Below are positions 8,701 to 17,377 of a stretch of DNA of 64,000 nt, one piece after another (positions within the stretch are counted from its first letter, which is position 1; each line of letters opens with the position of its first letter). The stretch is from Citrobacter farmeri (lineage in GTDB: Bacteria > Pseudomonadota > Gammaproteobacteria > Enterobacterales > Enterobacteriaceae): positions 2,790,001 to 2,854,000 of the forward strand of contig NZ_CP077291.1 of assembly GCF_019048065.1 (NCBI RefSeq), written 5' to 3'. A program made the translations under genes and the position numbers. The notes beneath the pieces are model-generated. The model was not told where the DNA came from. It made no database searches and worked only from the letters and a program-made list of their open reading frames with translations.

Positions 8701-9831
8701 CTACTCTCCTTTCAGCACTTTAGCGGGTTCGACGCTGACCGCGCGTCGTACCGGAACAATCGCCGCCAGAATGGCGACCAGTAAAGACAATACCAGGGTG
8801 ACAGGCAGCACCGGCAGACGTAGCGAAATAGTCGCGTTAAATACCGTCAGCCCCAACAATTGCGCCAGCAAATAACCCAGCACCCAGCCGCATACCACGG
8901 CCGCGAGAGCGATAATGCAGGTTTCCAGCAAGATTTGCCGCACGATGTCGCCATTGCTGGCACCCAGCGCTTTTTGCAGGGCGAACTCGCGGGCACGCTC
9001 GCCCACTATCGCCATCAGGGTGGTATTCACGCACAGGGAAGAGAGCGCCAGAATCACCAGCGATACCAGTCCCATTAGCCCTTTAATTTTATCTAGCACC
9101 TGACCTTCAGAGGCGGATACCTTACGCACCGGACGAATCTCCAGATCCGGATACTGGCTTTGCAGGCGACTGGCATAGCGATCGACCTGGCCGACATCGT
9201 TACTCACGCTCAACAGGCCGTGGCTGATTTTTCCCGGCTGATGTAGCCAGGCCTGCGCCACGTCGAGACTGACGATCAGCATGTTGTCCGTCGCGTCACC
9301 CGCTTCGACAATGCCTTTAATCTGTAAATTTTTTCGCTGGTTATGATCGACCAGCGTGACGCTATCGCCGGGCTGAACGTTGAGGCGCTCCGCCAGCTTG
9401 ACGCCCATCATCGCGTTACGATCGTCAAAGCTGACGCCAATCCAGCTCCCCTGCACCTGCCAGTACGGCACCAGTTTTTGCAGGGACTCAAACCAGACGC
9501 CGACGATCACCACTTTTTCCAGTTCGGTACGCGCCATGCCGTACAGCCACGGACTGGCGCCGTGAACCAACCCCTGCGGCGCATCATCCAGAATCGTCTG
9601 TAGCGCCTGCTGCGGCATGCTTGCGCCATGCCCCGGTCCGATGTAGAAATTGGCGCCAAAGGTACGCAGCTCTTCACTCATTTTGGTATTGATGTCGAAC
9701 CATACCGCGCTCAGCGCCGTCACGATGGTCGCCCCTACCATCAGCGCGGCAAAAACCACGCTAACCCGCTGAAAGCGCAGACGCAGCGCCCGCCACACCA
9801 GCAACCAGAGCATGGTCTGTTTAGCGGCCAT
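8701..9831 (-). CDS. FtsX-type ABC permease, second copy
   Basis: A 376-residue permease with one N-terminal transmembrane helix, a large periplasmic (MacB-like) domain, and three C-terminal helices containing ERAREFALQKALGASNGDIVRQILLE, the FtsX coupling motif. The start at 9831 has a GGAGG site six bases upstream and overlaps the previous permease by 11 bases; ten extra codons of open frame upstream are rejected. It probably forms a heterodimer with the 9821-11104 product and uses the 8001-8696 ATPase. Confidence 0.85.
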   Translation of the reverse strand: MAAKQTMLWLLVWRALRLRFQRVSVVFAALMVGATIVTALSAVWFDINTKMSEELRTFGANFYIGPGHGASMPQQALQTILDDAPQGLVHGASPWLYGMARTELEKVVIVGVWFESLQKLVPYWQVQGSWIGVSFDDRNAMMGVKLAERLNVQPGDSVTLVDHNQRKNLQIKGIVEAGDATDNMLIVSLDVAQAWLHQPGKISHGLLSVSNDVGQVDRYASRLQSQYPDLEIRPVRKVSASEGQVLDKIKGLMGLVSLVILALSSLCVNTTLMAIVGERAREFALQKALGASNGDIVRQILLETCIIALAAVVCGWVLGYLLAQLLGLTVFNATISLRLPVLPVTLVLSLLVAILAAIVPVRRAVSVEPAKVLKGE

Positions 9832-11104
9832 ACAGCACCTCCACAGGATACAGTCGCGCAATGCGCCGGGCCGGGAACCAGGTCCCTATCAGGGCAATCA
9901 GCACCGCGACCACGAGTACGCATGGCACTACAATCCAGGCGAAATCGAGCGGCGCGTCGAACAGCATCACGCCAATTGCTTTCGCCAGCCCCCATCCGGC
10001 AACGCATCCCAACGCCCCGCCAGCCAGTCCGCTGGAGGCGGCTTCCAGGTAGAACAGCAGCATAATCTGCCACTGCCGTGCGCCGAGCGCCTTCATCAGG
10101 CCAATCTCTTTCGCGCGCTCCATAATGGTGCTGGTCATCAGTGACGCAATCCCCATTGCCGACGCCGCCAGCGCGGCAATTGTCACCACCGCCATCAGCA
10201 ACTGAATTTTATCGATCACCACCCCTTCAGACGCGGCGACCTGCCAGACCGGGCGCACCTCCGCTCCGGAGATCGCCTCTTCCAGTTGGTGGGCAATTGA
10301 AGAAACATAGGCAGTGCAGTACCAGAGGTCGTACTCTTCCGCATTCAGCGCATCCAGGTTTTCCCGCGCGCGACGCGAAAGCTCATTTTCCGGCACCGTC
10401 AGCGCAGAAACGCGAATAGCCTGCACCTTTCCGGGCAATCCCAGCAGCGTCTGCGCAATCGCGAGCGGCATCACCAGTTGGCTATCCTCCTCGCCGCCGC
10501 TGGAGAGGATCCCGCTGACAGTGACATGGATTGTCGTATCCGCGTTGTTTAATACCAGCGTATCCCCCACTTTCCATCCTGTTTGTCGCGCCAGGGCGTG
10601 TCCCACCAGCGTTTGTGGTTTACTGTTCTCACCCTCCTGCGGCCAGTCGCCGGTCACCTGCCAGAACGGACTGACCGTCTTCTGCCCGGTTTCATATCCC
10701 TCTTCATCAGGAATATCGACCGGTTGACTGAAGAAGGTCCCCAGAATGCGCACCGCGTTACCGTTAGCGGTGACCTCACCGCCCAGCATCGGCGCAAAAC
10801 CGACAATGTTATTGCGCCAGAAAATATCTTTGATATTCGGCAATTCGGCTTCATCAAGGAAATCCTGTCCCGAGAGCGGATTGCTGCTTTCGCTGAACAA
10901 TGCAGGTAATGCCGCCTGTCCGGCAGGCTCAATCAGGATGTTCGCGCCATAGGATTTGAGTTCACGGGACATTTTGTCGCCGATGTCGATAGACACCGCC
11001 AGCAGCGCCGAGATCAGGCTGGCCGCAAGAAACACGGTGACAATCGCCAGACCTTTACGCCGCAGGTTACGTCCCCAGGATTGTCGTAACATTCGCCATA
11101 GCAT
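9821..11104 (-). CDS. FtsX-type ABC permease, first copy
   Basis: A 427-residue permease with the same plan as its neighbour: N-terminal helix, periplasmic domain of about 250 residues, and three C-terminal helices with the coupling motif MERAKEIGLMKALGARQWQIMLLF. The pair is diverged, which suggests a heterodimer, not a recent duplication. It starts two bases after the stop of the FtrD-like gene. Confidence 0.85.
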   Translation of the reverse strand: MLWRMLRQSWGRNLRRKGLAIVTVFLAASLISALLAVSIDIGDKMSRELKSYGANILIEPAGQAALPALFSESSNPLSGQDFLDEAELPNIKDIFWRNNIVGFAPMLGGEVTANGNAVRILGTFFSQPVDIPDEEGYETGQKTVSPFWQVTGDWPQEGENSKPQTLVGHALARQTGWKVGDTLVLNNADTTIHVTVSGILSSGGEEDSQLVMPLAIAQTLLGLPGKVQAIRVSALTVPENELSRRARENLDALNAEEYDLWYCTAYVSSIAHQLEEAISGAEVRPVWQVAASEGVVIDKIQLLMAVVTIAALAASAMGIASLMTSTIMERAKEIGLMKALGARQWQIMLLFYLEAASSGLAGGALGCVAGWGLAKAIGVMLFDAPLDFAWIVVPCVLVVAVLIALIGTWFPARRIARLYPVEVLYGR

Positions 11105-11106
11105 CG

Positions 11107-12486
11107 TTACTCCTCCCTCAGTTCAGCAGGAACAAACGATTCCGGCGTCTTGCGAAAGCGGTCATAGTTGGCTTCGGATGAGAAGAACCAGGTCTTACCA
11201 CCGTAGCTGTATTTGAAGTCTGCCGACGTATTGGTCAGCGTTGAACCGTCAACCGGATCGGTCACCTGAATGGTCATCACCGTCGAGAAGTAGTTCACGC
11301 CAGCGGCCAGTTCTTTACCGGGGATCACCAGCTCTTTTTCATCGTTGTGCCAGTTTTCAATCGGCACCGGGTTGCAGCCGCCGGGTTTTCCAATGGAAGG
11401 GATAAAGATGTGTACCCCGCAGGCGACGCAAATCACCTGATTGCCTTCCATCACATAGCCCTGGTCGCCGCACAGTAAACAGGCGTCGAACACCACGCCA
11501 AAGCGCAGTTTGTCGGGATAACGGTTGATGATGAAAAAGCGCACCGCTTTGCCATCGTCAGCCACCCAGACAAAGCGATGCAGCTTACCGTCGCGGAGTT
11601 GTTCAACCGGCAGATGGACACTGCCGTCGCTGGCCAGCGTCACCGGGATCGCTTGCGAAAGCTGCGGCGGCTGAGAAGCGACGTTGTCCCACCACAGTTG
11701 TCCGGCAATCACCACTACGGCGCAGCCGAGGGTGACCAGCCAAAGTCGTAGCGCATTACGCCGCTGCGCCAGCGCCAGGCGATGGGGAATCGGTTCTTCT
11801 GTTGCTCGCGTCTGTCGGTGAGCGCTCAGTAGCGACGGCAGCCAGCACAGGGCCAGAAGCAGCAGTAATCCCACCGCCATCCAGTTGTAGGCCGGGGCGT
11901 TATTAGTGACTTTCGCCACAAAGCTCAGCAGCGATTTTTCCAGTGGCAGTACCTGCAGTTTCATCAGCAGCAACAGCAGATTGCCGCTTAACGGCAGCCA
12001 CATCATCACCAGGAGAATGAGGGTAAACGGCCAGAACAACACGCGGATACGGCGCAGCAGCATGGCGCAAAGTACGCCAGCCAGACAGAGGATCGCGAAG
12101 GCGAGGACCACCGCCGTCAGATTCAGCAGCAGTTCAGTATTCAGGACATGTGTGCTGGTTAAGCCGCCGAGATTCGGGTCGAGCGCCCAGTGACGCGCCG
12201 CGCCAAAAACCAGAATCCCCTGCCAGAGATAGCGCACGCGGTTGCCCACCCACCAGAAGCTGAGCACAAACAGCAGCGTGACCATCACTTCCGTGCCCAC
12301 CAGTAACAACTGTACCGGTTGTGAACCCCGGAGCGTCAGTCCCGCCAGCACGCCGGTCGCCAGACCGACTACCAGCGTCCAGCCCAACGGGCGCAGTGAG
12401 GGAGGATCGTTTCGACTCCAGAGAACACCGGAGAGTAGCGCGATGCAGAAAAAGACCTGTAGCGTGGTGACGAAAAAGTAACTCAT
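11107..12486 (-). CDS. FtrD-like Fe-S membrane protein (DUF2318)
   Basis: A 459-residue protein with about eight to nine N-terminal membrane helices and a C-terminal domain (from about 290) carrying CLLCGDQGY and CVACGVHIFIPSIGKPGGCNP. These four or five cysteines are the proposed Fe-S ligands of the DUF2318/FtrD-like family. Such proteins accompany P19 and FTR1 in several iron-uptake systems and may pass electrons across the membrane for iron redox cycling. It lies between the P19 gene and the ABC permeases, the usual order. Confidence 0.85.
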   Translation of the reverse strand: MSYFFVTTLQVFFCIALLSGVLWSRNDPPSLRPLGWTLVVGLATGVLAGLTLRGSQPVQLLLVGTEVMVTLLFVLSFWWVGNRVRYLWQGILVFGAARHWALDPNLGGLTSTHVLNTELLLNLTAVVLAFAILCLAGVLCAMLLRRIRVLFWPFTLILLVMMWLPLSGNLLLLLMKLQVLPLEKSLLSFVAKVTNNAPAYNWMAVGLLLLLALCWLPSLLSAHRQTRATEEPIPHRLALAQRRNALRLWLVTLGCAVVVIAGQLWWDNVASQPPQLSQAIPVTLASDGSVHLPVEQLRDGKLHRFVWVADDGKAVRFFIINRYPDKLRFGVVFDACLLCGDQGYVMEGNQVICVACGVHIFIPSIGKPGGCNPVPIENWHNDEKELVIPGKELAAGVNYFSTVMTIQVTDPVDGSTLTNTSADFKYSYGGKTWFFSSEANYDRFRKTPESFVPAELREE

Positions 12487-12552
12487 GACATCGACTCGGA
12501 ACAGCGGATTGACTCAGCCGGGACGAGCATTCATCCCGGCGCATCGGTTTTC

Positions 12553-13080
12553 TTAGTTCAGACCGACGTATTTAAATTCGTAGCTCACATCAAACGGTTT
12601 CCACCAGCGACCAACCCCGGTGTCACTGTCGGTGTGACGGTGCATACCCGCTTTTGACGGTGGTTCAATGTGGTAAGTCACTTTGTAGTTGCCCACACCC
12701 ATCATCTTGACGTTCGCGCCATAGTGCGGGCCATCGCTGGCGACCATCGGCATAAACGTCCCTTCCTGTTTTTCACCGGTATCGCTGTTGACCAGGGTAT
12801 AGCTGATCGTCAGATACGGGATCCACTCACCTGCGCCAAAACCGTTTTTACTGCCTTCGACCGCGTGAATATCCGCCTCAAGGTGAATATCGGCTTTCGC
12901 TGCCGGTAAGCCCATACCGCGCGGCTCCATGTCGATCGGCTGCAGGTAAACGGCGGCCAGCTCCATTTCATTCATCACGACAGGCTCGCCCGCCGGGTAC
13001 TCTTTAAAGGCGAACGCTGCCGGTGCGGTGAAAATTCCGGCCATCACTGCGCTGGCAATCAGGGTTTTCTTCATGGTCAT
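12553..13080 (-). CDS. P19-family periplasmic iron-binding protein (FetP-like)
   Basis: A 175-residue periplasmic protein with a signal peptide ending PAAFA, followed by FKEYPAGEPVVMNEMELAAVYLQPIDMEPRGMG. It contains the histidines HLEADIHA and MHRHTDSDTGV that ligate metal in the P19/Tp34 family (FetP of uropathogenic E. coli, P19 of Campylobacter). It binds iron and copper as a dimer and hands iron to the FTR1-type permease encoded 30 bases upstream. The start at 13080 is preferred to an upstream frame that overlaps the permease gene. It is well conserved, including the C-terminal GRWWKPFDVSYEFKYVG. Confidence 0.92.
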   Translation of the reverse strand: MTMKKTLIASAVMAGIFTAPAAFAFKEYPAGEPVVMNEMELAAVYLQPIDMEPRGMGLPAAKADIHLEADIHAVEGSKNGFGAGEWIPYLTISYTLVNSDTGEKQEGTFMPMVASDGPHYGANVKMMGVGNYKVTYHIEPPSKAGMHRHTDSDTGVGRWWKPFDVSYEFKYVGLN

Positions 13081-13109
13081 CAGACATATCCTCTCGTCTA
13101 AAATCACAA

Positions 13110-15071
13110 CTACAGAGTGTTTTTTATTGTTTCCCCGGGAACGGTGCTTTTTCGCCGCATCACCCACAGCGCAATCAGCGCAGCGAGCAGTAATACCGCC
13201 TGCGGTAACAGCGTTTCCACATAGGGATAAATCCCCAGCCAGCTGATTTCCGGGAAGCCGTTAATCAACGTTGGCTGGAACAGTTTGCCTTCCACCAGTT
13301 CCAGCACGCCTTTGCCCGCAAACACGAAGGCCATCAGGTACATGAAACTGCCGGTAAACATAAAGAAGGGTTTCAGCGGCAGACGCACCACCGAGTAACG
13401 CATAATCAGCCATGCCGCCAGTAACACAACACAGCCAATAACAAAGCCCGCGCCGATCGCCATGTGTCCAGCGACATCGTTGGCATCACCGATCAGGGCG
13501 TAGTAGAACAGAACCGTTTCGGCGCCTTCGCGATAGACCGCGAGGAAACTGGTCAGCCACAGCCCCACCAGGGAACCTTTCGACAGTGAATGAGACAGTT
13601 TGCCTTCCAGCCAGGCCTTCCAGTGTCGGGCTTCAACTTTGGACAGCAGCCAGTAGCTCATGAAGAACAGCATCACGACCGCAATCAGCATCGTGATGCC
13701 TTCCAGCAGTTCACGGCTGGCGCCCGAGTTGGTAAACAGCAACTGGAAAATCACAGCGGTTATCACGCTGGCGACCAGTGCGACGATCACCGACTGGCGA
13801 ATCAGCGGCAGCTTATCCTGATGATTGTTTTTCACCATGTAGGCGACAATCGCCGCCACGATTAGCAGGGCTTCCAGCCCTTCACGGACGATGATCATCA
13901 GGCTATAGAGCAGCAGGCTCCACTGCGTCTCTTCCCCTTCGCCGAGCATCGTCACCGCTTTTTGCAGATCCTGTTCGAGCGCACTGGCTTCTGACTGAAG
14001 TCTTTCCACCGGTTGACCGGCCTTCATCAGACTGACCAGACGGGTAAAATAGGCCTCCAGCGCGGTTTTAAACGCCGAATCACGGGAGCCGATTTTGTTC
14101 TCCATGCCGCTGGCTTCGAATCGGTCGAAATAGCTGTCCTGAACATCCAGAATGGCGTTCTGCGCTTCGCCGCGCTGATACCGCGCGATAGCCTCCTGAA
14201 TACTCTGATTGATGCCATCCGCCACTTCACCCCAGTTTGCGCGGGTACTCTCCTGTGCCGTCGCCGGACCGTTGTCCGCAGTTTGCGGTGCAGCAACCTG
14301 CTGTTCGTCGCGGGTTGTCGGCAGGCCAGGCAGAATATCCTCGATATCCTGTAACAGCGTGGTGACCTGGTAGGAGACGTCGTTAAGGCGATCCGGTTGG
14401 GCGGCAAGGGCAATCAGCGCGGAAAATTGTTGGTTAATGGCGGCGGCATCTTTGGCCGAGCGATTCTGTCTGACCGACATTTCCATCTCAGAGTTTTTGA
14501 ATCCCTGATAGTGCGCCTGTTGAACGTGCTGACTGGCCGTGGCGTAGTTCCCGGACTGATAGTCGTTCACCGCCTGGGCCAGTAGATCGTCGATCGTACG
14601 GAAGCTCTCCTGCCAGTGGACGGCGATATCCGTTCGGGTGAGCGCGCTGTGCTGTTCTTCCGCGACCAGTCTGTGTCCACCGTCCAGCACCGGTTCGACC
14701 TCGCGTAGCGATGCCTTCAGCCAGTCAATTCTCGACTGCACCTCTGCGATCGGTTTTTTCTCGCCAATCATCCGCCGGATTTCACCGAATGCGCTCTCCA
14801 TCTCGTAACTTTTGCTGGCAGAGATGTTGATACGGATGGGACCTTCCAGGTTTTCGAACACCTCGAAGTAGGCCATTTGCACCGTGCGGCGCGCCTCATC
14901 GGTTTGTTTTTGAGAATAAAGTTCTGCTGTTTTATCAAGGCGTTGCTCAATATCCTCAATAAACGGAGCATAGTTTGTCGTGGCCCATACGCTAACGCTT
15001 ACGAGCAGACTAAAGAGAGTCACCAGCAGTGAGAGGCAAAACTTACGCACGTTACGCACCAAAGAACACAA
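13110..15071 (-). CDS. FTR1-family iron permease with periplasmic domain (FetM-like)
   Basis: A 653-residue permease: signal or anchor segment (about 10-30), a long periplasmic alpha-helical domain (about 31-390), then seven hydrophobic helices of the FTR1 fold. Both iron-binding R-E-x-x-E motifs are present, REGLEAL in the first and REGAETV in the fourth membrane helix. It imports ferrous or ferric iron across the inner membrane with P19. The longest frame begins at a TTG; GTG codons at 15059 and 15050 are alternatives and none has a clear ribosome binding site, so the exact start is uncertain. A Fur box lies immediately upstream. Confidence 0.9.
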   Translation of the reverse strand: MCSLVRNVRKFCLSLLVTLFSLLVSVSVWATTNYAPFIEDIEQRLDKTAELYSQKQTDEARRTVQMAYFEVFENLEGPIRINISASKSYEMESAFGEIRRMIGEKKPIAEVQSRIDWLKASLREVEPVLDGGHRLVAEEQHSALTRTDIAVHWQESFRTIDDLLAQAVNDYQSGNYATASQHVQQAHYQGFKNSEMEMSVRQNRSAKDAAAINQQFSALIALAAQPDRLNDVSYQVTTLLQDIEDILPGLPTTRDEQQVAAPQTADNGPATAQESTRANWGEVADGINQSIQEAIARYQRGEAQNAILDVQDSYFDRFEASGMENKIGSRDSAFKTALEAYFTRLVSLMKAGQPVERLQSEASALEQDLQKAVTMLGEGEETQWSLLLYSLMIIVREGLEALLIVAAIVAYMVKNNHQDKLPLIRQSVIVALVASVITAVIFQLLFTNSGASRELLEGITMLIAVVMLFFMSYWLLSKVEARHWKAWLEGKLSHSLSKGSLVGLWLTSFLAVYREGAETVLFYYALIGDANDVAGHMAIGAGFVIGCVVLLAAWLIMRYSVVRLPLKPFFMFTGSFMYLMAFVFAGKGVLELVEGKLFQPTLINGFPEISWLGIYPYVETLLPQAVLLLAALIALWVMRRKSTVPGETIKNTL

Positions 15072-15073
15072 AT

Positions 15074-15092
15074 GATAATTATTATCATTATC
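15074..15092 (-). promoter_or_regulatory. Fur box heading the iron-uptake operon
   Basis: The minus strand reads GATAATGATAATAATTATC, which matches the 19-bp Fur consensus (GATAATGATAATCATTATC) at 18 of 19 positions. It lies right before the FTR1-type gene, so iron-replete Fur should repress the whole operon. A TTGACA element on the minus strand at 15132-15137 with an imperfect -10 (around 15108-15114) could be the promoter. Confidence 0.88.
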
Positions 15093-15190
15093 GATTTTTG
15101 CTGGCGCTGTACATGACCTGGATCATAAAAATGTCAACGGGTGACAAGTTATGTAAATTTATTTCACCAATATGTGATGAAGGGCGAAAT

Positions 15191-15223
15191 CTGACGGTGG
15201 GTAATACACCGACTCACCGTCAG
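15191..15223. terminator. Inverted repeat downstream of the NqrC-like gene
   Basis: CTGACGGTG and CACCGTCAG form a 9-bp stem around a 15-base loop in the 240-base gap between the NqrC-like gene and the iron operon. There is no T run, so a role as terminator is only possible. Confidence 0.3.
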
Positions 15224-15313
15224 GAATTGAATGATGGCATTGCGTAAATCCGCAATGTATTAATGATGCTGCACCCGCTCACTTAAATAAAATTATCCGC
15301 AGGCGCAAATTAC

Positions 15314-16066
15314 TTAGCGATTCAACATCTCTGGATCCTGTTTTAACCGCTGCAAAAATGGGCCATAGCCCTGTTCACTGACCCAATAATTAATACTCTT
15401 TTCAACGCCCGTTGACGTCAGCGTCGCGCCTGAAATGCCATCAACGGTATATGCATCATTCTTATCTGATTTTTCCTGAACTATTTTCAGTGCAGGCATT
15501 CCCTTGTCATCTGCCACTTTTTTCCCCGGCCATTGTTTACGCCAGTTCTCATCCTGCACTCTGGCTCCCAGAAATGGCGTCTCTCGCTGCTGGTAATAAT
15601 ACAGATTATTCACCGTACGGCCGTCCAGTCCCAGAGAGAGAAACGCGTGCATCATCGATTTCGCGCCTTTGCCGGAAACAGGAATGATAACCTGCTGAAT
15701 CTTATTATACTTATCTTTTACCAGGTAAACGTCTGCCCGCGTACAGCGCTGGCGAATTTGTGCAGGGTCATGGTCCGGAGTGAGTTTTTTACATCCTTGT
15801 GCGGTCGTTTTATCCGTCGCCCACTCGCCGGAATCCAGATTCACCGAGCGCACGATAATCGAACGCTGATACAGGTTCTCTCTCGATTTTTTATCCAGAG
15901 AATCCGCTTTAAGTAAGCCCGCGGCCTGTAAAACAGCGGCATTTTTTTCTTCCGCCGTCGGTTCCGTCATTTCCCCCTGAAACAGCATAAACCAGGCAAT
16001 GGCGATCAGAAAAATAAGAACACAAAGCACCATCATCGATGCAATAATAACTTTACCCTTGCGCAT
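15314..16066 (-). CDS. Stand-alone NqrC-like FMN-binding membrane protein
   Basis: A 250-residue protein with one N-terminal membrane helix (about 6-30) and a periplasmic FMN-binding domain ending in SGATLTSTGV. Thr217 in SGATLT (212-217) is the expected site of covalent FMN attachment by ApbE. The overall pattern, including GLDG near 146, is that of NqrC of the sodium-pumping NADH:quinone reductase. No other nqr gene is adjacent. It sits between the Fur-controlled iron operon and scsABCD on the same strand, with its own upstream gap and only a weak ribosome binding site. I infer a role in periplasmic electron transfer. Confidence 0.8.
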   Translation of the reverse strand: MRKGKVIIASMMVLCVLIFLIAIAWFMLFQGEMTEPTAEEKNAAVLQAAGLLKADSLDKKSRENLYQRSIIVRSVNLDSGEWATDKTTAQGCKKLTPDHDPAQIRQRCTRADVYLVKDKYNKIQQVIIPVSGKGAKSMMHAFLSLGLDGRTVNNLYYYQQRETPFLGARVQDENWRKQWPGKKVADDKGMPALKIVQEKSDKNDAYTVDGISGATLTSTGVEKSINYWVSEQGYGPFLQRLKQDPEMLNR

Positions 16067-16233
16067 TTCTTTATAATTCCCGTAAGCATTAACATTGTTA
16101 TATCGCCACCAGATATGCCACCACTTATACCTGTTTGCAATGATAAAAACAGAGAAAATATAATCTCACCACCATTTAGTTTTCACTTTAAATATCTGAA
16201 TCATGAGTGGTTACGGCTATTTCGTGACGTAAA

Positions 16234-16255
16234 AAAACCGGGTTTCCCCGGTTTT
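16234..16255 (-). terminator. Terminator of the scs operon
   Basis: An AAAACCGG/CCGGTTTT stem, followed on the minus strand by further T residues (seven-base A run on the plus strand at 16231-16237), lies three bases after the scsD stop codon. The 160 bases between it and the NqrC-like gene hold no gene and presumably its promoter. Confidence 0.8.
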
Positions 16256-16257
16256 AT

Positions 16258-16764
16258 TCAACTGACTTTCGCCCACCATAGCCGCAGGAGCATCCCCCAG
16301 TAGCTGGTCCAGCCGCTGGTTGTTGAAACGACCTCCCCTTTCGACACTACGATCAGCGTGGGGGTGACGCTGATATCCCAACGACGGGAAAGTGCGCCGC
16401 TGGCATCGTTGACCACCGGGAAGGAGAACCCTTTGCGCGCCAGCCAGTGCGTGAGCGTCGGCTCATCTCCCGAGCGCAGCGCGATGGTCAGTACATTCTT
16501 CCCTTGTGCCTGCAAGCGGGCAACGTCCGGTGTGGTATAGCGGCAAACGCCGCACCAGGTGGCCCAGAAATAGATGAGGAGCGGTTCTTCCTCGCTTAAT
16601 GCCGCCAGGATCACCCGTTCGCCATCCAGCGTGTAAAGCGGTGTACTGTCGAAAGCAACCGGTGCCTGCGGCGCGCGCCAGGCATCCATTAGCCACATCA
16701 TGCCCGCCAGCAGGCTCAGAAGAATCAGTCCTTCGCGCAGCCAGCGCCGCAGCTTATTGACCAT
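16258..16764 (-). CDS. scsD: ScsD, TlpA-like membrane thioredoxin
   Basis: A 168-residue protein with an N-terminal membrane anchor (about 11-27) and a periplasmic thioredoxin fold with WCGVC (redox cysteines 71 and 74) and cis-proline segment SVTPTLIVV. In Salmonella ScsD belongs to the suppressor-of-copper-sensitivity system, linked to periplasmic thiol balance under copper stress. The start at 16764 overlaps scsC by 11 bases; an open frame 12 codons longer is rejected. Confidence 0.92.
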   Translation of the reverse strand: MVNKLRRWLREGLILLSLLAGMMWLMDAWRAPQAPVAFDSTPLYTLDGERVILAALSEEEPLLIYFWATWCGVCRYTTPDVARLQAQGKNVLTIALRSGDEPTLTHWLARKGFSFPVVNDASGALSRRWDISVTPTLIVVSKGEVVSTTSGWTSYWGMLLRLWWAKVS

Positions 16765-17377
16765 TCGCCACCGCCAGTTTTTCTTTGACGACCTCTTCAA
16801 GCACTTCCCAGGAAACGGCGCCGGGGATCAGCTCATCGCCAACGATCGTCGCAGGCGTGCCCTGGATGCCAATCAGTCGCGCCAGTTGGAGATTGGTACT
16901 CAACGTTTCATTGCTTTTCTCATCCAGCACGACCGGACTGGAGCCCGATTTTTCCTGTGCCTGCTTAATGCTGACGTCGGTGTGATAGCCCTTCTTTTGC
17001 ATCAGCTTTTCATGCAGCGCAAGGAACTGTTGCGGATGCTCACGCCAGGTGATAAGCGCCGTCCGCGCAGACAATACCGAGCTTTCTCCTTTGAACGGCA
17101 GCGGTTTAATAACCACCGCCACGTCAGGATACTTCGTCACGATTTTCGCCAGCAACGGATCAAGCTGTTTGCAGTACGGACAGTTGTAATCTGTGAAGTT
17201 TACCAGCGTCAGTGTTGCCTGTTTTGCACCAATGCGCGGACTGTCTGGATCGTTAAACAGCGCCTCCTGAATAAGAGCTTCGATCTGTTTTTCCTGCCCG
17301 GGAGTAAACGGCGCACCTTCATTGGCGAAGCTGAACGCACTGAACAAGGAAAATAACAGGATGATCAGAGATTTCAT
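16754..17377 (-). CDS. scsC: ScsC, DsbA-like periplasmic disulfide protein
   Basis: A 207-residue protein with a signal peptide ending FSFA and a thioredoxin/DsbA fold with catalytic CPYC at 66-69 and the cis-proline GTPATIV. ScsC is kept reduced by ScsB, and in Salmonella protects against copper and oxidative stress. It overlaps scsB by four bases (ATGA) and scsD by 11, so the three are translated as a unit. Confidence 0.94.
   Translation of the reverse strand: MKSLIILLFSLFSAFSFANEGAPFTPGQEKQIEALIQEALFNDPDSPRIGAKQATLTLVNFTDYNCPYCKQLDPLLAKIVTKYPDVAVVIKPLPFKGESSVLSARTALITWREHPQQFLALHEKLMQKKGYHTDVSIKQAQEKSGSSPVVLDEKSNETLSTNLQLARLIGIQGTPATIVGDELIPGAVSWEVLEEVVKEKLAVANGQ

Noticed and set aside
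16130..16180. Fur-like AT-rich stretch before the NqrC-like gene
   Set aside because: Only short GATAA-like matches occur; no 19-bp match like the one at 15074-15092.
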